DNA of 64,000 bases, taken from NCBI RefSeq assembly GCF_003344045.1, contig NZ_QFWX01000004.1:186001-250000 (forward strand), given 5' to 3'. Positions 9,126 through 20,097 of the stretch are shown here, piece by piece; positions within the stretch are counted from its first letter, which is position 1; every line of letters starts with the position of its first letter. The notes under the pieces are model-generated. The model was not told where the DNA came from and ran no database searches. It worked only from the letters and a program-made list of their open reading frames with translations. The DNA is from Marinobacter vulgaris. Its GTDB lineage: Bacteria > Pseudomonadota > Gammaproteobacteria > Pseudomonadales > Oleiphilaceae. A program made the translations under genes and the position numbers.

Positions 9126-9767
9126 ATGGCAACGCTGATCCTGTTCAATAAACCTTTTCAGGTGCTGTGTCAGTTCACCGACGAAAAGGGCACCTCCAAT
9201 GGCGACCGACGTGCCACCCTGGCAGACTGGATCACCACCCCCAATGTGTACCCTGCCGGACGTCTGGACTTCGACTCCGAGGGGCTTTTATTGCTGACGG
9301 ATGACGGTCAGTTGCAGCATCGTATTGCCTCGCCACGGCAGAAACTGGCCAAAATTTATTGGGTTCAGGTTGAAGGCGAAATTACGGAAACCGCTTTGAA
9401 CCAACTTCGCGGAGGCGTTTCACTGAAAGATGGTAAAACCCGCTCCGCCGATGTCTCGGTCATGAAAGCGCCCGATCTGTGGCCGCGAAACCCGCCCGTC
9501 CGTTACCGCGAGTCGATTCCCACCAGCTGGATCCGAATAGCGATTACCGAAGGCAGGAACCGGCAGGTTCGGCGAATGACGGCTGCCGTGGGCTTCCCTA
9601 CCCTGAGGCTTGTTCGCTATGGTATCGGAGACTGGAACCTGGACGGACTGTCGCCAGGAGAATCCAGCACGATGACGGTCCACGCGCCAGCGCCCGCCAG
9701 AAACAGGCCTGTGCGGAAGCCGGCAAAACCCAGCAAACAACCATCCCGGAGAAGCCCTCGCTCATGA
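9126..9767 (+). CDS. rluE: 23S rRNA pseudouridine synthase, RluE-like
   Basis: Isomerises a uridine of 23S rRNA (U2457 in the E. coli RluE family). It has 213 residues of the RsuA family without an S4 domain. The catalytic Asp lies in [17 protein letters not shown], and the family C-terminal motif [21 protein letters not shown] is present in pieces. The ATG at 9126 ([17 protein letters not shown]) begins at the family's usual N-terminus. The C-terminal 30 residues are basic and Pro-rich. The stop overlaps the start of the Nudix gene (ATGA). Confidence 0.88.
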   Translation: MATLILFNKPFQVLCQFTDEKGTSNGDRRATLADWITTPNVYPAGRLDFDSEGLLLLTDDGQLQHRIASPRQKLAKIYWVQVEGEITETALNQLRGGVSLKDGKTRSADVSVMKAPDLWPRNPPVRYRESIPTSWIRIAITEGRNRQVRRMTAAVGFPTLRLVRYGIGDWNLDGLSPGESSTMTVHAPAPARNRPVRKPAKPSKQPSRRSPRS

Positions 9768-10213
9768 CCTGGACACCCCACGCTACTGTCGCCGTTATTG
9801 TCGAAGATGATCAGGGCCGTTTTCTGCTGGTGGAAGAGTTCAGTCACGGTGAGGTTGTGTTCAACCAGCCTGCCGGACACGTGGAGGAAGGCGAGAAGAT
9901 TATCGACGCCGTACTCAGGGAGACTCTGGAAGAGACAGGCTGGGAGGTGGAGCCCGAGCATTTCCTGGGACTCTATACCTACAAGGCCCCCGCCAATGGC
10001 GTGACCTATTACCGTTTCTGCTTTTCCGCCAGAGCCCTGGCCCGGGTCACCCGGGAGCTGGATGACGGTATCATCGCCGCCCACTGGATGACGCCGGAGC
10101 AAATCAGGCAGCACACAGACCGGCTTCGCAGCCCCCTGGTGATGCAGTGCATAGAAGATTACCGAAACGGACGCCGCTTTCCTCTGGATGTCATTGTCGA
10201 GCCGCAGACGTAA
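9764..10213 (+). CDS. nudJ: Nudix hydrolase, NudJ-like phosphatase
   Basis: A 149-residue Nudix protein. The Nudix box runs from [16 protein letters not shown] to LEETGWEVE and keeps all the metal-binding Glu residues. Family members in this position hydrolyse thiamine pyrophosphate precursors and nucleoside di-/triphosphates. I chose the ATG at 9764 because it overlaps the rluE stop and precedes [15 protein letters not shown], the family N-terminus. It is followed at once by mnmA, the usual gammaproteobacterial order nudJ-mnmA-hflD-purB. Confidence 0.9.
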   Translation: MTWTPHATVAVIVEDDQGRFLLVEEFSHGEVVFNQPAGHVEEGEKIIDAVLRETLEETGWEVEPEHFLGLYTYKAPANGVTYYRFCFSARALARVTRELDDGIIAAHWMTPEQIRQHTDRLRSPLVMQCIEDYRNGRRFPLDVIVEPQT

Positions 10214-10261
10214 CCGGGCTTAGATGCTAGAATTGCCGCTTTTAATGCGACAGACCCAGAC

Positions 10262-11422
10262 ATGACTAAAGCACCTGAACGTACCCGAGTGATTGTCGGC
10301 ATGTCCGGCGGCGTGGACTCTTCCGTGGCAGCCTGGCTTCTTAAAGAACAGGGCTATCAGGTTGAAGGTCTGTTCATGAAAAACTGGGACGAGGACGACG
10401 GTACCGAATACTGCACCGCCATGGCGGACCTGGCAGATGCCCGGGCAGTTGCGGACACGATGGGTATCACCCTGCACACCGCCAGCTTCGCCGCAGAATA
10501 CTGGGATCGGGTGTTTGAACACTTCCTGTCTGAATACCGAGCCGGCCGGACGCCGAACCCGGATATCCTCTGTAACAAGGAAGTGAAATTCCGTGCTTTT
10601 CTCGATTACGCCATCACTCTTGGGGCTGACTATATCGCCACAGGCCACTACACCCGTCAGCGGCCGCTCAGTGACGGCAGCGGGAGGGCGCAACTGCTCA
10701 AAGGCCTGGATCCCAACAAGGACCAGAGCTACTTCCTGCACGCGGTTTCCGGTGAACGTATCGCACGCACCCTGTTCCCGGTCGGTGAACTGGAGAAGCC
10801 GGTTGTTCGCCGCATTGCAGCCGAACAGGGCTTCATCACCCATGACAAGAAGGATTCCACCGGCATCTGTTTTATCGGTGAACGCAAATTCCGGGACTTC
10901 CTCAAACAGTACATTCCTGCCCAGCCCGGTAATATTGAAACACCAGATGGCCAGGTCATCGGCCGCCACCAGGGCCTGATGTACCACACCATTGGTCAAC
11001 GCCAGGGGCTGGGTATTGGCGGCTTGAGCGAATTCGGCGACGAGCCCTGGTACGTGGCGGAGAAAGACCTGTCCCGCAACGTGCTTGTTGCCGTTCAGGG
11101 TAAACACCATCCCCTGTTGTTCGCCCGAGGCCTGCTCAGTGGGCCGGTCAACTGGATTGCCGGCGAGCCTCCGGCAGCGGAATTCCGCTGTAAAGCCAAG
11201 ACCCGTTACCGCCAGCCGGATCAGGACTGTGTGGTGACGGCAATGGCCAGTGGATTCAGGGTCGTGTTTGATGACGCCCAACGGGCCGTTACACCTGGCC
11301 AGTCGGTGGTCTTTTACCATGGCGAGGTCTGCCTCGGTGGTGGGGTTATCGAGCAAACCTGGCGGGACGGCGAACAGGAGCCAGCAGTGATGGACATCAA
11401 GGCAGCGGGAGCCGACGCATGA
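10262..11422 (+). CDS. mnmA: tRNA-uridine 2-sulfurtransferase MnmA
   Basis: Installs the 2-thio group of wobble uridine 34 in tRNA Glu, Gln and Lys, with sulfur relayed by the Tus proteins. It has 386 residues. The ATP PP-loop [15 protein letters not shown] is at the N-terminus. The two catalytic cysteines are in [12 protein letters not shown] and [13 protein letters not shown]. The C-terminal beta-barrel carries RYRQPDQDC. The stop overlaps hflD (ATGA). A 445-residue open frame on the opposite strand is a shadow of this gene. Confidence 0.98.
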   Translation: MTKAPERTRVIVGMSGGVDSSVAAWLLKEQGYQVEGLFMKNWDEDDGTEYCTAMADLADARAVADTMGITLHTASFAAEYWDRVFEHFLSEYRAGRTPNPDILCNKEVKFRAFLDYAITLGADYIATGHYTRQRPLSDGSGRAQLLKGLDPNKDQSYFLHAVSGERIARTLFPVGELEKPVVRRIAAEQGFITHDKKDSTGICFIGERKFRDFLKQYIPAQPGNIETPDGQVIGRHQGLMYHTIGQRQGLGIGGLSEFGDEPWYVAEKDLSRNVLVAVQGKHHPLLFARGLLSGPVNWIAGEPPAAEFRCKAKTRYRQPDQDCVVTAMASGFRVVFDDAQRAVTPGQSVVFYHGEVCLGGGVIEQTWRDGEQEPAVMDIKAAGADA

Positions 11423-12063
11423 GCCGATCGATACACGACCAGACCCTTGCCCTGGCAGGGGTTTTTCAGGCGGCGGCACTGGTCCAGCAGGTGGCACATT
11501 CCGGACAGTGCGCGGAGTCGAGCTTTGAGACTTGCATGCGCTCGCTGTTCGCCACACAACCGGAGACTACTCTGGATGTTTATGGCGGGGAACTGAAAGA
11601 CCTGCGCGAGGGCCTGTCCACACTGGCCAGCGTTCTCAGCCAGCAAAGCAAGCAGCAGGATATCGAAGTCCTGCGATACGCCCTGAACCTGATCAACCTG
11701 TCGTCCAAGTTGCGTCGTAACAGCGACATGCTGGAGGTCATTGGCAGCCGGATCGACCAGGCCCGGCATACGGCCAGCCATTTCGGATACAGCCACAGCA
11801 ACCTGGTTGCCAACCTGGCGTCCGTTTACACCGATACCATCAGCACCTTCCGCCAGCGCATTCAGGTCACCGGCGAGCCCACCATCCTCCAGCGCGAGGA
11901 AAACGCTGCGAAAGTACGCGCCCTGCTGCTGGCCGGTGTCCGTTCCTCGATACTCTGGCACCAGACCGGCGGCCGCCGCTGGCAGCTTATTTTCAACCGC
12001 CGCAAGGTCATCATGACCGCCCGGGAGCTGGCAGAGAAGGCAAACCGATCGGTTTACGACTGA
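11419..12063 (+). CDS. hflD: High frequency lysogenization protein HflD homologue
   Basis: A 214-residue, mostly helical, membrane-associated protein. In E. coli HflD binds lambda CII; its general cellular role is unclear. Recognisable parts are [20 protein letters not shown] at the N-terminus and the central [20 protein letters not shown], with [19 protein letters not shown] near the end. It overlaps mnmA by 4 bases and precedes purB, the conserved order. Confidence 0.93.
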   Translation: MSRSIHDQTLALAGVFQAAALVQQVAHSGQCAESSFETCMRSLFATQPETTLDVYGGELKDLREGLSTLASVLSQQSKQQDIEVLRYALNLINLSSKLRRNSDMLEVIGSRIDQARHTASHFGYSHSNLVANLASVYTDTISTFRQRIQVTGEPTILQREENAAKVRALLLAGVRSSILWHQTGGRRWQLIFNRRKVIMTARELAEKANRSVYD

Positions 12064-12126
12064 ATCGCGGGCGCCGCTGGTGTATCATATCGTCCCCCAA
12101 TTATTCTTTTGCCCATTCTGTGATGA

Positions 12127-13509
<1,383 letters not shown>

Positions 13510-13512
13510 ATC

Positions 13513-14664
13513 ATGAAACTGCCCGGCGGAATGCCTGCGGAAGAATTTCTGAGGGATTACTGGCAGAAAAAGCCTCTGGTGATCCGTCAGGCGTTTCCGG
13601 ACTTTGAGTGCCCGGTGTCGGCCGATGAACTGGCGGGGCTGGCCTGCGAAGAAGCGGTCGAATCCCGCATCGTCATTGAAAACGACAACGGCAAACCCTG
13701 GCAGCTGCAAAACGGCCCTTTCAAGCCCGAACGCTTCGAAAAGCTGCCGGAAAATGACTGGACACTACTGGTGCAGGGACTCGACCACTGGGTTCCGGAC
13801 ATCGCGGACCTGTTGGACAAGTTCCGGTTCGTGCCCAACTGGCGGCTGGACGACATCATGGCCAGCTACGCGCCGAAAGGGGGTAGCGTGGGGCCCCACT
13901 ACGACCAGTATGACGTATTTCTGCTGCAGGCTCAGGGCCATCGGCGCTGGACCTTTGGTGGTCACTGCGATCACACCTCGCCCCGGGTCGCGGACACACC
14001 GCTGCGAATTCTCAGTAGCTGGGAGGGCGAGGAAACCGTTACCCTGGCGCCGGGAGACATGCTTTATCTGCCCCCGGGCGTTGGCCACCACGGCGTTGCC
14101 GAAGACGACTGCATCACTCTCTCGGTGGGCTTTCGTGCCCCCACCATTGACGATGTGCTGACCGGCTTCACGGACTTTCTGTGTAGCCAGTCCGACGCCT
14201 CCGAGCACCTCAATGATCCGGATCTGAAGGTGCAGGACAACCCCGGAACCATTGCCCCCGACGTCATCGACCGCCTTGATCGCGTCATTCGCGAGAAACT
14301 CACCGACAAACGCCAGCTGGCGCTGTGGTTTGGTCAATACGCCACCGTACCCAAGAGCCTCGATATTGTGGTGCCGACCGAAGAACCGGTAACGCCCGAG
14401 TCTCTCAGTGACCTGATGATCGCCGGCAATCCCCTGCGCTGGAACGAGGGCTCCCGTTTCGCCTACTATGACCTCGGGGATGAAACGGCCCTGTTTGTGG
14501 ATGGCGAACAGTTCCTGCTACGGGGAGACGCGCGACCACTGGCTCCCCTGCTCTGCGCCGGCGCCCGGCCTGATATGGCAGCGCTGACTGAATTTGTCGG
14601 CGATGAGGCCATCTGTGGACTGTTGAGTAACCTTGTCAACCAGGGTTCACTGTATTTCGAGTGA
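13513..14664 (+). CDS. roxA: 50S ribosomal protein uL16 3-hydroxylase (JmjC/cupin), RoxA/YcfD
   Basis: A 2-oxoglutarate and Fe(II)-dependent oxygenase that hydroxylates an Arg of ribosomal protein uL16. It has 383 residues. The iron triad is visible as His-x-Asp in GPHYDQYDVFLLQ and the distal His in LPPGVGHHGVAEDD. The N-terminal FLRDYWQKKPLVIRQAFPDF is typical, and the C-terminal winged-helix-like part has FAYYDLGDETALFVDGEQ. It starts 3 bases after purB, so it is co-transcribed. Confidence 0.95.
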   Translation: MKLPGGMPAEEFLRDYWQKKPLVIRQAFPDFECPVSADELAGLACEEAVESRIVIENDNGKPWQLQNGPFKPERFEKLPENDWTLLVQGLDHWVPDIADLLDKFRFVPNWRLDDIMASYAPKGGSVGPHYDQYDVFLLQAQGHRRWTFGGHCDHTSPRVADTPLRILSSWEGEETVTLAPGDMLYLPPGVGHHGVAEDDCITLSVGFRAPTIDDVLTGFTDFLCSQSDASEHLNDPDLKVQDNPGTIAPDVIDRLDRVIREKLTDKRQLALWFGQYATVPKSLDIVVPTEEPVTPESLSDLMIAGNPLRWNEGSRFAYYDLGDETALFVDGEQFLLRGDARPLAPLLCAGARPDMAALTEFVGDEAICGLLSNLVNQGSLYFE

Positions 14665-14701
14665 CGGTTACTTTTTAGCGATAGGGGTGGATGCAGGCGC
14701 A

Positions 14702-15667
14702 ATGACCGTACGGATTCGAAAATACAGCTGGCAACTGGCGCCGGCCGACGTCCGGAAAATACGCCAGAGTGTCTTTGTGGAAGAGCAACAGGTTCCGCCG
14801 GCCCTGGAATGGGACGATACCGACGAGATTGCCGACCATTTTCTGGTGGTACTGCCTGACAACACGCCCGTCGGTGTCGGCCGGTTGTTCTCCACTCTTG
14901 AAGAAACCGCCCATATCGGGCGCATGGCTATTCTGCCCGCTCATCGCGGCAAGGGCATCGGCGAAATCCTGCTCCGCCACATGATATCAGAGGCCGCCGG
15001 GCAGTTCAGTGAACTCCAGCTTTCCGCCCAGGAGCACGCCATACCCTTCTACCAGCGCTCCGGCTTTCATGTCTGCTCAGCCCTTTACGACGACGCCGGC
15101 ATCCCCCATGTGGACATGCGCTGCCTGGCACCACAACTGGCCAGTGACGCCTTCGAAACCCGCGACAACCCCATGCTGCTGGGGGAAGATCCGCATGCGT
15201 GGCTGTTCAACAGCGAGAGCGACATGACCGGACTGATGGATTCCGTTGTAGGCCAGGCCCGCCAGCGGCTGTGGCTTTACGACCGCCTGTTGGACCACGA
15301 CATCTACGATCGCCTGCGATTCCGGGAGCTGGTTTCCTTCCTGGCCCGTCGCCACAGGCTCAGCGAAGTCCGCCTTCTGATTCACGATGACAAGCCCCTG
15401 GTAAAACGCCGGCACCAGATCGTGGAGCTGATGCGCCGCCTTCCCAGTCGCATTGAACTGAGGCTGATCAACCAGGACTACCCGGTGGAGAGCCAGCCAT
15501 TTATGCTGGTCGACCGTGACGGTATGATTTTCCGGCACGATTTCTATAAGCCAGAAGGTTTCGCCAAATTTTCCGACAGCGGCCGGGTAAAGCTGCTGGC
15601 GGAATCGTTCCAGCGTATGTGGGACACCGGCAAGGGTTCACTCGAGTTGAGGGAATTACCGCTCTGA
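14702..15667 (+). CDS. GNAT acetyltransferase fused to a C-terminal domain of unknown function
   Basis: A 321-residue two-domain protein. Residues 1-140 are a GNAT N-acetyltransferase: IRQSVFVEEQQVPPALEWDD at the start, and acetyl-CoA-binding IGRMAILPAHRGKGIGEILL. Residues 150-321 form a second domain with VGQARQRLWLYDRLLDHDIY, LSEVRLLIHDDKPLVKRRHQ and MLVDRDGMIFRHDFYKPEGF; its pattern loosely recalls phospholipase-D-like folds, but I do not see a complete HxK motif. Substrate unknown. The 3' end overlaps the LysR gene on the other strand by 12 bases. Confidence 0.85.
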   Translation: MTVRIRKYSWQLAPADVRKIRQSVFVEEQQVPPALEWDDTDEIADHFLVVLPDNTPVGVGRLFSTLEETAHIGRMAILPAHRGKGIGEILLRHMISEAAGQFSELQLSAQEHAIPFYQRSGFHVCSALYDDAGIPHVDMRCLAPQLASDAFETRDNPMLLGEDPHAWLFNSESDMTGLMDSVVGQARQRLWLYDRLLDHDIYDRLRFRELVSFLARRHRLSEVRLLIHDDKPLVKRRHQIVELMRRLPSRIELRLINQDYPVESQPFMLVDRDGMIFRHDFYKPEGFAKFSDSGRVKLLAESFQRMWDTGKGSLELRELPL

Positions 15668-16666
15668 AGGATGGATGCCAGGAACCTCGGCGGATTCAAA
15701 CTGTGCTCCGAAGGGGGCAAATTCCGTATCCACCTCCTCCGCCACTTCCGCAATCAGCCTGCGCAACCACTGGTGATCGGTGTTGTGCTGCAACAGCGGG
15801 CTCCAGGCCATTTTCAGCTCGAATGGCGGAATTTCGAACGGCGGCACCTTCACCACCAGATTGGGGTTGTCTTTTTGCAGCCAGGCTGCGCGGGACGGCA
15901 AGGTGGCAATGAGGTCATGCTGTTCCGCCAGCAGCATCGCCACCTGGTAATGCCTCGTGAATACCGAGATCTGTCGTTTGCGGCCCATCAATGACAGGGC
16001 TTCATCCACCCAGCCAAGACGCTGGACATCCTTTGGATTGACCCCCACCCCGACACCGAAACCGGTTTTGCTGACCCAGATATGACTGGCATCCAGATAG
16101 GTATCCAGAGTAAACGGCTCCCTGAGAATCGGATTGCGCGCGTTCATCAGGCAGGCAAAATATTCCGTCCACAGCGTTTTCTGGTGAAACGACTGGGGGA
16201 TCTTGTCGAAGCGGTTGATGGCCATGTCCAGGCGACCCTGCTCTACGTCGAGGAAACTGACGTCACTGGGTGTCAGCACATCCAGGGTGACATGGGGCGC
16301 CTCCTGGCGAATTCGCCGCAGTACCCGGGGCATCAGGCAGGATTCGGCGTAATCGCTGGCCATGATGCGGAACACCCGTTGGCTTTCCATGGCCGCGAAG
16401 GCGGTTTTTTCATGGACGGCCCGCTCGATGTCCGAGAGGATGCCCCGCACCAATGGCTGCAGTTCCGTTGCGCGCTCGGTCGCGGTCATGCCCTCGCTGG
16501 TTCTGACCAGCAGAGGATCACCGAACAGATCCCTCAACCGGCGCAAGCCGTTGCTCATAGCCGGCTGGGTAATACCCAGATGATTCGCTGCCTTGGTCAC
16601 GTTGCGCTCCCTGAGAAGCACATCGAGATAAACCAGCAAATTCAGATCGACACGGGAAATATCCAT
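15656..16666 (-). CDS. LysR-family transcriptional regulator
   Basis: A 336-residue LysR-type regulator. The N-terminal winged helix-turn-helix has VTKAANHLGITQPAMSNGLR and RLRDLFGDPLLVRTSEGMT; the rest is the periplasmic-binding-like effector domain. I chose the ATG at 16666 (MDISRVDLNLLVYLD), the family N-terminus; the open frame runs to 16759 but that extension is atypical. LysR proteins commonly regulate a divergent gene; here the divergent neighbour is the anchored protein at 16928. The effector is unknown. Confidence 0.9.
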   Translation of the reverse strand: MDISRVDLNLLVYLDVLLRERNVTKAANHLGITQPAMSNGLRRLRDLFGDPLLVRTSEGMTATERATELQPLVRGILSDIERAVHEKTAFAAMESQRVFRIMASDYAESCLMPRVLRRIRQEAPHVTLDVLTPSDVSFLDVEQGRLDMAINRFDKIPQSFHQKTLWTEYFACLMNARNPILREPFTLDTYLDASHIWVSKTGFGVGVGVNPKDVQRLGWVDEALSLMGRKRQISVFTRHYQVAMLLAEQHDLIATLPSRAAWLQKDNPNLVVKVPPFEIPPFELKMAWSPLLQHNTDHQWLRRLIAEVAEEVDTEFAPFGAQFESAEVPGIHPSER

Positions 16667-16927
16667 AACTTGGCACCTGTTCAAGGACCGGTATCGGCCG
16701 TCGTGGTGACACTGGCACCCGACATCAGCGACTCCTGCATTCACCGAAATAATAGACATAAGCGTAACAATTCACTTAAATGATATAAAGCCATCATTGT
16801 TCACATTTCAAAACGGAATCGCTTCCGGTTTTCTGCTAGTCTTCCGGATACTTGCTGGATGTCTCCGGTCTTTTTCAGTCACCGGAGCGCCCAGTGGCCG
16901 TCCATAAGCCGGAGTGTTTGCAACAGA

Positions 16928-17701
16928 ATGGATACCACAATGATTGTGCTGCTACTGGCAGCTATCGTTATCATTTCGATCATCATTATTGTGGCCAGCC
17001 AGATGCGGGAACGTGCCCGTATTGAGCGCGCACGGAAAGTCACCGCCCTGGAAGACAGCTACAACAGGGCCAATCGTCTTTTGTGCGAAATTCCCGGCCA
17101 ATACCTGACCAACGACCTTAAGCTGCTGTTGATCAAACGCATGGAAGAAACCTGCAAGGACCTCCAGGCGCTCAAGTCCAGCCAACCCGTCAGCGCCTGG
17201 CTGACTAATGCTCAACAGCTGAAAAAGCAGGTCATGGATAACGAGGACCAACGTCCTCCCGTGAAAATCGATTCCCCCGAAAAGTCCAGCTACGTCAAAG
17301 AGCTGCTGCAGAATCTTTTCAAAATGATTGAAGGGATGCACAAGGCCGGAAAGATCGACAGCGCAACCGCCAAGAAAAATCTAAAATACGTGCTGTTTCT
17401 GGTGCACAAGACCCACGCCGATCTCCATGTATTCCAGGCCCGCGACTACGTGAAGCAGAACCAGATTCGCAAGGCGATTCACGCCTATCACCTGGCCAGC
17501 ACGGAAATGGGTAAGTCCAGGGACAACCCCATGGCCATGAAGGCAGTCAAGAGTTTCCGTACCCGCATCAAGGAACTGGAAGCCATGAAAGGTGATGAGT
17601 CCCAGGATGCCGGTGCCGAAGCGCAATCACGCCTGGACCGGGAATGGGACACCTTTCTTCACGATGACGAATGGCGTAAAAAGGCCGACTACGACGACTG
17701 A
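16928..17701 (+). CDS. Membrane-anchored helical protein of unknown function
   Basis: A 257-residue protein I do not recognise. Residues 5-26 are one strongly hydrophobic segment (VLLLAAIVIISIIIIVASQM) followed by a charged, coiled-coil-like stretch (RERARIERARKVTALED). The remainder is soluble and helical, with YVKELLQNLFKMIEGMHKAG and YVLFLVHKTHADLHVFQARD, and a very acidic end (REWDTFLHDDEW, ending DYDD). A single N-terminal anchor with a cytoplasmic body is the likely topology. The start could also be the ATG four codons later (16940). It precedes the hybrid histidine kinase by 62 bases in the same direction, so a shared role is possible. Confidence 0.75.
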   Translation: MDTTMIVLLLAAIVIISIIIIVASQMRERARIERARKVTALEDSYNRANRLLCEIPGQYLTNDLKLLLIKRMEETCKDLQALKSSQPVSAWLTNAQQLKKQVMDNEDQRPPVKIDSPEKSSYVKELLQNLFKMIEGMHKAGKIDSATAKKNLKYVLFLVHKTHADLHVFQARDYVKQNQIRKAIHAYHLASTEMGKSRDNPMAMKAVKSFRTRIKELEAMKGDESQDAGAEAQSRLDREWDTFLHDDEWRKKADYDD

Positions 17702-17763
17702 CAGCGGCGTTAGGGCCGGTCAACGCCCCCGGAACGCTGCCCAACAGGGACTGTGGACACATT

Positions 17764-20097
17764 GTGACAATTCCATTCAAAAAGCGGCTTTCCTATCGCC
17801 TGACCCGGGACACCGTTTTGATTGCAATGGTGCTGGGTCTGATACTGAATATTGTTCAGGTCACCCTGGATTATTTCAGTGCCCGGGATGCCATGGAGCA
17901 GGAAATCCGCGCCCTTATCGAAATCAGCCATAGCCCCGCCTCCCAGATTGCCTACAACATCGATATCCGTCTGGCGGAGGAATTACTGGACGGCCTGCTC
18001 CGTCATCCTGCCACTATCGACGCCCGCATCATCGATAACAACGGTCAGACCATGGCGGCTGCCAGCCAGAGCAGTCCCGAGTCCCGATATCGCTGGATCA
18101 GTGACCTGCTGTTCGGCGACATCCGGGTTTTCAGCGATGATCTGATGGTGCCGCAATTGAGCGATCTTTCCCTTGGCAACCTGACGGTCACCATCGACAC
18201 CTATCACTATGGTGTGCTGTTCCTGCAAAGGGCCGGTTATACCCTGTTGAGCGGTTTACTGAAAAGCCTAGTGCTGACCGCGGCGCTGCTCGCCATTTTC
18301 TATTTCGTACTGACCCGCCCCATGCTCAATGTGATCGGCGCTCTGAGCCGGGTTCGCGCTGAGTCTCCGGAAAAGGTCCGGCTGCCTGTGCCGCCCAACC
18401 ACCGCGAAGATGAAATCGGCCAGATGGTGGGTATCATCAACCAGCATCTGGAAACAATGGACGCCAGTCTGGCGCAAACGCGAGAGGCGGAAAGCACCAT
18501 AAAGAACTACTCTGCCCAGCTGGAGCGGGAGGTGGATGACCGCACGCGGGAGATCTCCGAAAAGAACGAAGCCCTCCAGCGAGGCAACCGCGCCTTGGTG
18601 AGGGCCAAGGAGGACGCCGTGCGCCGGGCCCGCACCCGGGCCAACTTCCTGGCCAGCATGAGCCACGAAATTCGCACCCCGCTCAACGGTGTGCTGGGCA
18701 TGCTTGGCCTCGTCCTGGAGGGCGATCTGGAGCCGGCGCAACGCAACCGCCTCGAGATTGCCCTCAACGCGGGGCAAAGCCTGCTCGGCCTGCTTAATGA
18801 CATTCTTGACATTTCCAAAGTCGAGGCTGGCAAACTCAGCCTTGAAAGCATCCCCTTCAGTGTCCGGAACCTGATCGAGGAATGCGCCACATTGCACGCC
18901 CAGCAAGCCCGCCGAAAAAATATCGACGTTGTGACAGACATCGACTGCAACCTGCCGGAATCGTTTCTCGGCGATCCCACCCGAATCCGGCAGATCCTCA
19001 ATAATCTGCTGAGCAATGCCATCAAGTTCACCGAACAGGGAAGCGTACGGATCCGCGCGACCCGTTTTGACGGAAACCTGCGAATTGATGTGATTGACAC
19101 CGGTATCGGTATGTCCAGGGAGGGTCTGCACCGGATCTTTTCGCCGTTTTCACAGGCGGATACCGATACCACCCGGCTTTATGGTGGAACCGGGCTGGGC
19201 CTGACTTTGTGCAGACAGCTGGTGGAGCGCATGCACGGCCAGATACTTGTGGATTCAGAGGAGCGCCGGGGTACACACTTCACGGTCAACCTGCCGCTAC
19301 CGGTTCACGATCAACATAGAAGCGGAATAACGCCACAGGATATACCGCAAGCTGTCAGAGCCGCGGGCGTGGACCTGGGCATCACCCATCAGCACCCTCA
19401 CCGACTGCCCATCGAAAGCCAGCTGAGAGCCTGGGGCATCCCGGTGCGTGATGCAGATCGCAACCAGGGCGGCATCCTGATGGTGCCTGCAGAAAGCGAG
19501 GACGACTCCAGCCGGAGAATGGCGGCGCAATGGCGAGGGACTGGCGTCATTGTGGTGGACAGGAACGGAAACAGTGCGGTTTCCGGCGATCAGCAGGTTC
19601 TTTCCATGCCCCTGAGGCGGGACCAGCTATTCCACGCACTCTGCGCTGCAGCGGGTATCAGGCTGGCACCGCGGGGTGCCGACATGGAAGCACTTCAAGG
19701 TCAGACCGCTTCCAGACCACTGAGCCTGCTGCTTGTGGAAGACAACCAGGTCAACCAGGTTGTTGCCAGCAGTATGCTGCGGAAACTTGGCCACAAAGTA
19801 ACCCCGGCTGAGAACGGCAAGCGGGCGTTGGAGGCCCTGAAAGCAGGCGACTTCGATATTGTGCTTATGGATTGCCAGATGCCGGTGATGGACGGCTACG
19901 AGGCTACCCGCAATATCCGAGAAAACCCCGACTGGCAGAATCTTCCGGTCATTGCCGTAACCGCCAATGTGATGCAGGGAGACAGGGACGACTGCTTTGA
20001 GGCCGGAATGAACGATTACATTACCAAACCCTATAATCGCGCCGACCTGAAATCCATTATTGACCGCTGGGCTCCCCCTGAGACTCGAGAAGACTGA
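17764..20097 (+). CDS. Hybrid sensor histidine kinase / response regulator
   Basis: A 777-residue inner-membrane kinase. Order: first transmembrane helix about residues 17-37; periplasmic sensor about 38-160 (with SPASQIAYNIDIRLAEELLD); second transmembrane helix about 162-183; HAMP; coiled coil; HisKA with phosphorylated His301 in FLASMSHEIRTPLNGVLGM; HATPase_c with N, G1 (DVIDTGIGMS) and GGTGLGL boxes; a degenerate receiver-like region about 525-640 without an Asp site; and a true receiver at about 655-775 with Asp703 in VLMDCQMPVMDGYEA. There is no Hpt domain, so an external Hpt protein is needed. The GTG start at 17764 is the only sensible one. The 3' end overlaps ospR in antisense by 41 bases. 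Confidence 0.92.
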   Translation: MTIPFKKRLSYRLTRDTVLIAMVLGLILNIVQVTLDYFSARDAMEQEIRALIEISHSPASQIAYNIDIRLAEELLDGLLRHPATIDARIIDNNGQTMAAASQSSPESRYRWISDLLFGDIRVFSDDLMVPQLSDLSLGNLTVTIDTYHYGVLFLQRAGYTLLSGLLKSLVLTAALLAIFYFVLTRPMLNVIGALSRVRAESPEKVRLPVPPNHREDEIGQMVGIINQHLETMDASLAQTREAESTIKNYSAQLEREVDDRTREISEKNEALQRGNRALVRAKEDAVRRARTRANFLASMSHEIRTPLNGVLGMLGLVLEGDLEPAQRNRLEIALNAGQSLLGLLNDILDISKVEAGKLSLESIPFSVRNLIEECATLHAQQARRKNIDVVTDIDCNLPESFLGDPTRIRQILNNLLSNAIKFTEQGSVRIRATRFDGNLRIDVIDTGIGMSREGLHRIFSPFSQADTDTTRLYGGTGLGLTLCRQLVERMHGQILVDSEERRGTHFTVNLPLPVHDQHRSGITPQDIPQAVRAAGVDLGITHQHPHRLPIESQLRAWGIPVRDADRNQGGILMVPAESEDDSSRRMAAQWRGTGVIVVDRNGNSAVSGDQQVLSMPLRRDQLFHALCAAAGIRLAPRGADMEALQGQTASRPLSLLLVEDNQVNQVVASSMLRKLGHKVTPAENGKRALEALKAGDFDIVLMDCQMPVMDGYEATRNIRENPDWQNLPVIAVTANVMQGDRDDCFEAGMNDYITKPYNRADLKSIIDRWAPPETRED

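Noticed and set aside
10220..11557. A 445-residue open frame on the minus strand
   Set aside because: It is antisense to mnmA, whose motifs and operon position are clear. Its composition is typical of the reverse complement of a GC-rich gene, with no recognisable domain.
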